In this document: one piece after another, positions 16,712-23,218 of the stretch
Layout of the letters: every line of letters starts with the position of its first letter
Numbering within the stretch: position 1 is the stretch's first letter
DNA from: Thermincola carboxydiphila
GTDB lineage: Bacteria; Bacillota; Thermincolia; Thermincolales; UBA2595
NCBI GenBank assembly: GCA_016841045.1
Contig: JAENZX010000007.1
Location: forward strand, 62,001-126,000
DNA length: 64,000 nucleotides
Direction: 5' to 3'
Made by a program: the position numbers and the translations under genes
Notes under the pieces: model-generated
Databases searched by the model: none
The model's input: the letters and a program-made list of their open reading frames with translations, nothing else
What the model was told of the DNA's origin: nothing

Positions 16712-17053
16712 ATGGAAGAACTGAAGATATATCAAAAGGTTTATGACATGATAGTGTATGGAAATAACTGCTTATTGCAATTTCCAAGGTCTGAAAGATA
16801 TGCACTTGCAACAGAGATAAAAAAATCAATGTACACATTGCTGAAGTTGGTCATTTCTGCAAATAAGAAGTATTATAAAAAGACTACTCTTCAGGAAATA
16901 GATATTGAGCTTGAAACACTCAAGACTTTCATTAGAGTTGCAGCAGACCCGAAATTCAAATACTTGGGATTGAAGCAATATGAGAATTGGAGCAAGATGC
17001 TGAGTGAAATTGGACGTATGTTGGGCGGTTGGATGAAGGCAGTTAATAAATAA
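16712..17053 (+). CDS. avd: DGR accessory variability determinant (Avd)
   Basis: This 113-residue basic, all-helical protein lies between VR and TR, the usual place of Avd. Four helices are visible (about 4-24, 27-55, 60-78 and 88-108), with YALATEIKKSMYTLLKLVI and LGLKQYENWSKMLSEIGRMLGGW as typical segments of the Avd/23S-rRNA-intervening-sequence four-helix-bundle fold. Avd forms a pentamer that binds the reverse transcriptase and the template RNA and is required for mutagenic retrohoming. GAGGAAG precedes the ATG. Confidence 0.9.
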   Translation: MEELKIYQKVYDMIVYGNNCLLQFPRSERYALATEIKKSMYTLLKLVISANKKYYKKTTLQEIDIELETLKTFIRVAADPKFKYLGLKQYENWSKMLSEIGRMLGGWMKAVNK

Positions 17054-17368
17054 ATATAGAATCTATGGGGGATGAGTCTATTGAGCTTCCGATTCGTGGC
17101 GGTAATTGGTATAACACTTCCAATGCCGGCGTGTTCAACGTCAACCTGAACAACGTTCGCTCGAACTCGAATACGAATATCGGCTTCCGCTCCGCTCTGC
17201 TCTCATAGTCAATGGCTGTAACCTCAACGGGGTTACAGATAGTACAGAGAGGACAAAGGGGCTCATTTCCCTGCCGAAAGGCAAAATATTGAATTGCTAT
17301 AGAAGCATCAAGTAAAACATGAAAGATGTTACATATAGCGTAAAATAAAAAGCAAGGGGATGCTTGTA
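17054..17368 (+). ncRNA. DGR template RNA region (TR plus spacer)
   Basis: The 315 bases between avd and the RT start hold the template repeat (17085-17196) and a structured spacer of about 170 bases. In BPP-1 the RNA reaching from upstream of TR into the spacer is the RT template and primer. The exact ends here cannot be seen. One clear stem-loop in the spacer is at 17216-17238: CTGTAACC pairs with GGTTACAG around a 7-base loop. Confidence 0.7.
17085..17196 (+). repeat. DGR template repeat (TR)
   Basis: This is the invariant copy of the VR, offset by 569 bases. It contains 25 adenines, mostly as AAC and AAT codons in the phase of the target gene, so A mutagenesis gives many amino-acid choices and never a stop from AAY. 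The 3' 16 bases are identical to VR. The block lies in an in-frame remnant that starts MGDESIELPIRGG (ATG 17065) and stops at TAG 17206. Confidence 0.95.
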
Positions 17369-18490
17369 TTGTCTCAGAAAATAAAGGGTATATTCCCAAA
17401 AATCTATGACTTTGAAAATCTTTATATAGCAGCTCTCGAAGCAAAGAAGAGCAAACGCTTCAAGGATGAAGTGTTAAAATTTAATAGCAATCTTGAAGAA
17501 AACTTGATTATCATACAAAATGAACTCATTCATAAAACTTATAAAGTGGGCAAATACAGACAATTTTATATAAACGAGCCAAAAAAGAGATTGATTATGG
17601 CTCTTCCCTTCAAAGATAGGGTTATACAGTGGGCTATATACAGAAATTTATATCCAATCTATGACAAGCAGTTTATTTATGATAGTTATGGTTGCAGGGT
17701 CGGAAAAGGCACTCACAAGGCGGCAGATAGACTTCAATATTGGTTGCGGCAAGTAGACAGGAAACAACAGAAATACTATTATCTAAAGCTTGACATCTCG
17801 AAGTATTTCTATAGAGTAAATCATGCGATATTGCTTGATATTTTACGAAAAAAAATCGAAGATAAAGACTTGATGTGGCTGCTTGAAATCATTGTAAATA
17901 GTGAGGATGTTCCTTTTGGCCTTCCTGCCGGCATGGAGGCTGACCAATGCTCGGACGAAGAGAGGTTATTTGACACGGGGATGCCTATTGGAAACCTGAC
18001 CTCTCAATTGTTTGCCAATGTCTATCTGAATGAGCTTGACCAATATGCAAAACATAATTTAAGAATCCATTACTATATCCGGTATATGGATGATATAATA
18101 ATACTATCTGACAATAAAAAGTATCTGCATCAAGTAAAAGAGGAGATTGAGATATTCCTGAAGGAGAAGCTTGCTCTTGATTTGAATAAAAAGACGGCTA
18201 TTAGACCTATATCATGCGGTATTGAGTTTGTTGGCTTCAGGTTGTGGCCCACTCATAGGAAATTGAAGAAAAGCGGCATAAAGAAGATTAAGAAAAGGAT
18301 TAAAACGCTTCAAAAAGCCTACAGAAACGGCTCAATGACCTTTGAGAAGGTAAACGCTTCAATGCAGTCTTATTTTGGTATTATGAAGCATTTTAACAGC
18401 TATAACTTTAAAACAAAGCCCCTGAATGAAACGGCCTTCAAACGTGATGAAAAACCATCCAATCAGGAGCGTTATTCTCAAAATAAATGA
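17369..18490 (+). CDS. DGR reverse transcriptase
   Basis: The 373-residue protein carries the seven RT blocks. Examples are LIMALPFKDRVIQWAIYRNL near residue 75, KLDISKYFYRVNH near 140, the DGR-diagnostic MPIGNLTSQLFANVYL near 205 (IGxxxSQ instead of QGxxxSP), and the catalytic YMDD near 240. It copies the template RNA with adenine-specific misincorporation, and the cDNA replaces VR. TTG 17369 is preferred as start because AGGGG lies 9 bases upstream; an ATG at 17360 is only one base from that site. A basic C-terminus (KKSGIKKIKKRIKTL) fits RNA binding. Confidence 0.95.
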   Translation: MSQKIKGIFPKIYDFENLYIAALEAKKSKRFKDEVLKFNSNLEENLIIIQNELIHKTYKVGKYRQFYINEPKKRLIMALPFKDRVIQWAIYRNLYPIYDKQFIYDSYGCRVGKGTHKAADRLQYWLRQVDRKQQKYYYLKLDISKYFYRVNHAILLDILRKKIEDKDLMWLLEIIVNSEDVPFGLPAGMEADQCSDEERLFDTGMPIGNLTSQLFANVYLNELDQYAKHNLRIHYYIRYMDDIIILSDNKKYLHQVKEEIEIFLKEKLALDLNKKTAIRPISCGIEFVGFRLWPTHRKLKKSGIKKIKKRIKTLQKAYRNGSMTFEKVNASMQSYFGIMKHFNSYNFKTKPLNETAFKRDEKPSNQERYSQNK

Positions 18491-18541
18491 CAAAGGTTCA
18501 GGTCAATGAGTCTTGGAAGTGATTCAAAAAACCAGTATTAT

Positions 18542-18590
18542 TTTTGCCAAAAATCTTGAGAACTTTTGCCAAAAATTTTGAGCGGCTACA
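18542..18590. repeat. Right-end transposase-binding repeats of the Mu-like prophage
   Basis: Two 19-base direct repeats, TTTTGCCAAAAATCTTGAG (18542-18560) and TTTTGCCAAAAATTTTGAG (18564-18582), differ at one base and are spaced 22 bases apart, two DNA turns. The element then ends in GCGGCTACA with terminal CA at 18589-18590, so read inwards it starts 5'-TGTAG. Mu-type elements end in TG...CA with repeated transposase sites. The host gene resumes at 18591. Confidence 0.82.
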
Positions 18591-19980
18591 ATAGGCGTAG
18601 AAATGGATTTAGTGTAAAAAGCAGAAAATATCCTACTGACAGCGACGACGAATCATTGCCGATTGAAGTAATTCCACCACTAAGACTGGGTAAAAGCCAC
18701 CATCCTGAAATCATGAAGCTTATAACAAACAAAAACAAGGTCTTCGCAAATCTTTTAATATCGGTACCACCCAAGATCAGCACAAAAAATGAATAAATCG
18801 TCAATCCAGTCAAAAACAGTGCACCAACCATTGCATGAGAGATAATAACAAGATTAAGACTTATGACCAAACCTAACACCTTGGTTGTTTCACTTCTCGG
18901 GCTATCTAATATCTCCACAACAAAATAAATAAGCAGGGGCAAAAACACCGCTGCCATCACCCTTGGCAGGTTTCCTTCAGAAAATGCAACCCTTAAATTA
19001 TCTGGAACAACGGACCACATAACCGCTAAGGTCAACGCAGCTCCCAAACCGAGCCTTTTGTGAAAAACCAGCCAAAAAGCGCTGCCGGTAAACCCGATCA
19101 AAAACAGGAAAAGGTTTGCGGCTTTAAATACATCCCCTGTAAAATAAGTGATAAAGCTCAAAACATAATAAGACATCGGGGCGTAGTACCTAAACGGGTC
19201 AATCCCGTTATACCACCCTGCCAAATAGTGTGGAAATATGTTGCCATTTTGAATTGAATTAATCAGAAATTCGGTTTTAAATAAATGCCCCCATGTATCT
19301 GATCCCCATGGGAAGGGTGACGAACTAAACAAAACCGGGCTGTATAGCACTCCATTTAAGATAAAGACAATGAAAAGAGAGGCTAAAAGATGCCATTTCT
19401 TCGCTGCAGGCGTGTTTTTAGGCCCTGCATCGCTCTCACCCAACAATTCTGCTGCTGCAGCCACTTCTCCGGCAGTTATTTCATCAACCGCATTGCCGTT
19501 CACTCCAACGGCAGTGGCACCCCGGCTTGGCTTAATACTTTCTGACTTTAAATGGGCTAACTCTGGTTCACCGCTAAAGACCGGCGGGATTTCCTCAGAT
19601 ACCTGAGCATTTAAGTCAGTGATAAGAAAACCCTTTGTTGGAGATTCTTTAATTAATAGTTCTTCAAGGTGAAATTCCGAGGCAGATAAACGCTTCATTA
19701 ATCCCTGGGAAAAAAACAAGCCGAGATTTTCAGTGGATGGGTTTATCTGATGGAATGGTTTAAAATCATTCAGCAGCTTTCCTTCAAATGAGCTGAGATA
19801 TTCCCTTACAATTTTGTCTACTTCAGCAAAACCAATTTCTAGATCAGGATTTTCAAACGTTTCCCCACCAATTTTTAGCGCAAGCTCCCACATATGTGTA
19901 TGAGGTTTTCCTTTTACATTATTAATGACTACCCAGTGGTGGGCCGACAAAAAGAATGTCATAGTGAGATGTACTCTCAT
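18586..19980 (-). pseudogene. PTPS-like/membrane fusion protein gene truncated by the prophage
   Basis: The N-terminal part (residues 1 to about 120) resembles 6-pyruvoyltetrahydropterin synthase/QueD, with AHHWV near residue 11 and HTHMWEL near 25. A linker follows, then a polytopic membrane domain of the PTPS-related type with at least six hydrophobic segments, WGSDTWGHLFKTEFL near 230 and FRYYAPMSYYVLSF near 255. The start ATG 19980 has GGAGG just upstream; an earlier ATG at 20004 lies before that site. The reading frame runs into the phage end, and the stop TAG (18588-18586) is phage sequence, so the C-terminal part is lost. The missing 3' part should lie left of the prophage. Confidence 0.82.
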
Positions 19981-20246
19981 TAATTTCCTCCGGTTTACCC
20001 TCAAACTTTATTTGGCGGTTTAAAAATCATCTTATTAAGAATTTTTGAGAAGAAAGATAAAATTTGTCGATTTATGTAGATTATATTTATTTTACCATAA
20101 ATTGACCACTCATATATATACTAAGTTTCTGTTTATTTTTGATTTATTAATAATAGCTTACTTAAAAAATGTGGCAGTAGTAGTCAGCTTGAACTATAAT
20201 TGAAAATAAGATTAATTCTGTTGATATAAGAAAGGAGAACCCCCAG

Positions 20247-20900
20247 GTGACTGTTTACCCAAATTTCCCATCAGCCGAAGACTGGCACAATATTATTGCC
20301 GACTCACAGAACATAAAAAACCTAGCCTTTTTTGCATGCTCAGCAGAAGAGAACAATGCATTTTTAGATAGTATCGGCCATTTTAATGACAAACTGGAAA
20401 AACTGCGGATATCCTATTATTTTGTCCGCTATTATTACCAAACTCCCGATGCCGGTGACATGTTTGAATACTTTGTGGAAAATTTTTATATTAGACTCTT
20501 TTCTCTCTGGGATTTTGTTTACCATCTAATAAATGAGTTTTACAATTTTCTGATTGATTCCGACCAGGGGCGTGGTTTTAAGGGTGATGTCATAAGACAG
20601 TTGAATAAAACAGATCGAACTTTGGGTGAACGCCTAAGGGTTATTGAACGGGAAAATACTGACTTCAGACAAGCCCGGGAATACCGCAACAGTATTGTCC
20701 ACCAGGTTTTTCCCGGTGACCCGTCTATAGAACTGGTTAGGTCAAAATGGAGCGGTAAAATACGCACTGAAGTAAGGCCAGCTGTAGCCCCGCAGGAATT
20801 TATGAACAATATAACCTCAGTAATAACACTTATAGTCAAAACTCTGGACATGCTTCAGAGAGAGTTTGATGATGATAAATGCGATATATTTAAAAGGTGA
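20247..20900 (+). CDS. HEPN-type protein (Cthe_2314-like)
   Basis: A 217-residue helical protein with an aromatic segment (YYFVRYYYQTP, NFYIRLFSLWDFVYHLINEFYNFL near residues 50-100) and the motif YRNSIVHQ near residue 150. That motif fits the RNxxxH active site of HEPN domains. HEPN proteins are often RNases in toxin-antitoxin or defence loci, but many act alone. No MNT nucleotidyltransferase or antitoxin gene is next to it. The start is GTG 20247, 9 bases after AAAGGAG. A strong terminator overlaps its stop. Confidence 0.6.
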   Translation: MTVYPNFPSAEDWHNIIADSQNIKNLAFFACSAEENNAFLDSIGHFNDKLEKLRISYYFVRYYYQTPDAGDMFEYFVENFYIRLFSLWDFVYHLINEFYNFLIDSDQGRGFKGDVIRQLNKTDRTLGERLRVIERENTDFRQAREYRNSIVHQVFPGDPSIELVRSKWSGKIRTEVRPAVAPQEFMNNITSVITLIVKTLDMLQREFDDDKCDIFKR

Positions 20901-20924
20901 AGGTCTTTGGCCCTTCACCTTTTA
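20891..20924. terminator. Bidirectional terminator
   Basis: A perfect 13-bp stem TAAAAGGTGAAGG/CCTTCACCTTTTA with an 8-base loop overlaps the stop codon of the HEPN gene. It lies 16 bases past the end of the convergent kinase gene, so it can serve both. Confidence 0.85.
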
Positions 20925-20939
20925 ATCGTTATGGCAATA

Positions 20940-23171
20940 CTAAACTATTAAATCTTCAGCACCTTCACTGAACCTGACAAAAAAGGTTGTCCCTTCGTGA
21001 CTTGTTTCAAAGTCAATCCTCGCATTGTGACGGTCAGCAATACTATAAGTTACGGCAAGTCCTAATCCTGTACCGGATTCCTTAGTGGTAACAAAGGGAG
21101 TCCCTAGCTTTTTAATGATTTCCGGGTCTATTCCAGTTCCCTCATCCTTTACAGAAAGTACTGTAAACCCTGCCTCCTTGTACGTTCTTATGCTGACAAT
21201 GCCACCTGGCGCCATTGCTTCAAGTCCGTTTCTTACAAGGTTTATTATCAACTGACTTAACTCTTTTTCATCCAATGCTAAATCAGGTATGTCCTGAGTC
21301 TCCAGCTTTATATATTTATCTGAAACCATAGCATCTGCCTGCAAAAGAGGCAATAGGTTTTTAATTACAGCATTTAAACTATGTGGCTTGAGTTCTACCT
21401 TTTTATTTTTTGCCAGAGAAAGATATTCGGTAATGATAGAGTTGGCCCTGTCCAGTTCCTCAATCATAAGACTAAATTGTTCCCGTTTTCGGGGATTATC
21501 TTCATTAAATGACAGCAGCTGCATAAATCCCCTTACAGTAGTCATTGGGTTTCTTACTTCATGACCAATTCCTGCTGCCATCTCTCCAACCATGTGAAGC
21601 TGATCTAACCGTGCCAGCTCCTTCTCAAATTTTTGTATTTCAGTAAGGTCAATTCCCACACTAATAATACCTGTTGGGGTTCCATCAGATTTCTTTATTA
21701 ACGTTACTATCCGGTGAACAGGCACAACAACCCCGTCTTTTCTTACTACTTCACTACGACCTTCCCAATACCCTTTCGCCGTCAAACTGGCTTTTACAGC
21801 AGGGCTGCTAATCCTAGAACTCTCAGGCATCAAAGGTATTATAGAACAATCTTTACCTATTACTTCTTCTGCCTTCCACATGTATAACTTTTCAGCAAAA
21901 CTATTGCAGTGAGTTATCTTTCCTTCTAAATCAGTAGCAATTATTGCATTGCGTACATGCTTAAGGATATTAGCCTGAAAAACAATACGTTCATTGGCCT
22001 TCTTTCGTTCAGTTATATCCCAAAGGTATACTCCTAGACCTTCTTCCGACGGGTAAGCCATAATATCAAACCACCTGTCGGTTTTCTCAAAATATTTTTG
22101 AAAATGTACTGTCTTCTGCTCTTCCATTGCTTTACGCAGCTCACAAAATATGATTTCTCCATAGGGGTAAATTTCTCTTATATCTTTACCTATAAGTTCA
22201 TTTCTGTTCATTGAAATCTGGTATTCAGCTTCACTGTTGGCATAACTGATTTTCCACTTTTTATCCAGGGCATAATAAGCACCTGTCATGCGCTCAAGTA
22301 TTTTAGTCGCTTTTTCATTAGCGGCAAGCAATTCTGCTTCAACTGCCTCACGCATACTAACTTCCGCCCGAAGTTGGTCAATAACTGACTGAAGGTCGGT
22401 AGTCCTTTGATGGACCAAATCAATTACTGGGTTCAATTCCGGTAAAATTTGGGTTATTTCACCTGAATTAACTTGAGTAACAGCTACCGAAAGCATTTCT
22501 AATTCATTACGAAGCCTTCGGAGAAACCACCATGCCATCCGGCAGGCTACAATAGCAACTATTAAGACAGCTCCAATAATAATGGCTGTTTCTATCATTA
22601 TTTGTACATACAAATCCCGAATTCTTGTGTTGACAAATAAATGCCCGATTAGTTTATTATTCCTGTATATCGGAGCAGCAACCGCTAAGATTGGCTCATT
22701 GTTCCAGATTAAAGTACTGAAGGTCTTCTGCACAAGCGGTTTACCAGTCCTATAAACAGATAAATATGGAGAATTTGCGGGGATATCGACCAGTTTATCC
22801 GGTGTCAAATTGGGCCCTATAGCGACCCGGCTTTTAAGTTCACGTGAATAGAACCCGGCACCTATACCAGGATAAGCCGCTGTAATCGCATCAATTTCCG
22901 GCTGCAGGGCAGCATTAATTATTTCAATCTTTCTTTGCTTTGGCTGGTTTAAAGCATTCTCCCGCCTCAGTATGTCAGTAAAGGAGCCCTCAAGGTGCCT
23001 GTCCAACACCTTAGTCAATGCAAACAGGGTTTCCTGCCGCTCAGCCAATGAATATCTGTAATATTGATACTCTGTTATTAGTGTTATGATCGTTGCAGGA
23101 ACAATTATCAAAAGAAGGCTAAAAATATAAATACGTTTAGTAATCTGCAAAGGGAATAGGGTCCTCATCAT
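20940..23171 (-). CDS. Membrane PAS-domain sensor histidine kinase (copy 1)
   Basis: About 743 residues. A transmembrane helix near residues 10-30 and a second near 195-215 frame a Cache-like extracytoplasmic sensor (IPANSPYLSVYRTGKPLV). Two PAS domains follow (about 295-395 and 405-525), then HisKA with GHEVRNPMTTVRGFMQLL near 555 and HATPase with NLVRNGLEAM, DEGTGIDPE and GTGLGLA. The H-box is of the sporulation-kinase (KinA/KinE-like) type. No response regulator is adjacent, so it probably feeds a common phosphorelay such as Spo0F/Spo0A. ATG 23171 fits AGGTGA better than the upstream GTG 23180. It is a tandem paralogue of the next gene. Confidence 0.9.
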   Translation of the reverse strand: MMRTLFPLQITKRIYIFSLLLIIVPATIITLITEYQYYRYSLAERQETLFALTKVLDRHLEGSFTDILRRENALNQPKQRKIEIINAALQPEIDAITAAYPGIGAGFYSRELKSRVAIGPNLTPDKLVDIPANSPYLSVYRTGKPLVQKTFSTLIWNNEPILAVAAPIYRNNKLIGHLFVNTRIRDLYVQIMIETAIIIGAVLIVAIVACRMAWWFLRRLRNELEMLSVAVTQVNSGEITQILPELNPVIDLVHQRTTDLQSVIDQLRAEVSMREAVEAELLAANEKATKILERMTGAYYALDKKWKISYANSEAEYQISMNRNELIGKDIREIYPYGEIIFCELRKAMEEQKTVHFQKYFEKTDRWFDIMAYPSEEGLGVYLWDITERKKANERIVFQANILKHVRNAIIATDLEGKITHCNSFAEKLYMWKAEEVIGKDCSIIPLMPESSRISSPAVKASLTAKGYWEGRSEVVRKDGVVVPVHRIVTLIKKSDGTPTGIISVGIDLTEIQKFEKELARLDQLHMVGEMAAGIGHEVRNPMTTVRGFMQLLSFNEDNPRKREQFSLMIEELDRANSIITEYLSLAKNKKVELKPHSLNAVIKNLLPLLQADAMVSDKYIKLETQDIPDLALDEKELSQLIINLVRNGLEAMAPGGIVSIRTYKEAGFTVLSVKDEGTGIDPEIIKKLGTPFVTTKESGTGLGLAVTYSIADRHNARIDFETSHEGTTFFVRFSEGAEDLIV

Positions 23172-23218
23172 ACAGTTCACCTATCTTTTAGGATTTGTGA
23201 CAAAAAATTGATGGGATT

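Larger units (their letters stand above)
1..18590 (+). mobile_element. Mu-like transposable prophage, right (late) part
   Basis: Eighteen kilobases of almost uniformly plus-strand, tightly packed genes follow the Mu late order: F-like head protein, I protease, T capsid, gp36, G, sheath, tube, chaperone, tape measure, hub, gp25, baseplate J and tail tip, then a DGR. The right end is at about 18590, where two 19-base repeats and a terminal CA abut an interrupted host gene. The left end with integration, transposition, regulation and packaging genes lies outside the window. No holin or endolysin gene is recognised in this part. Contractile-tail morphology (myovirus) follows from the sheath protein. 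Confidence 0.9.

Noticed and set aside
16448-16838. Minus-strand and other-frame open frames across VR and avd
   Set aside because: They run antisense to the target gene and avd, have no ribosome site and overlap the DGR elements.
17043-17444. Minus-strand 133-residue frame across TR and spacer
   Set aside because: It covers TR and the RNA spacer, has no protein-like pattern and no ribosome site; it is a shadow of the DGR RNA region.
17360-18490. Group II intron or retron reverse transcriptase
   Set aside because: The IGxxxSQ motif, adjacent avd, TR/VR pair and absence of maturase, intron structure or msr/msd identify a DGR RT.
18542-18582. CRISPR-like direct repeats
   Set aside because: Only two 19-base repeats with a 3-base gap; they fit transposase sites at a phage end, not a CRISPR array.
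18566-18796. Plus-strand 76-residue frame over the phage-host border
   Set aside because: It is antisense to the truncated host gene and crosses the junction, without ribosome site.
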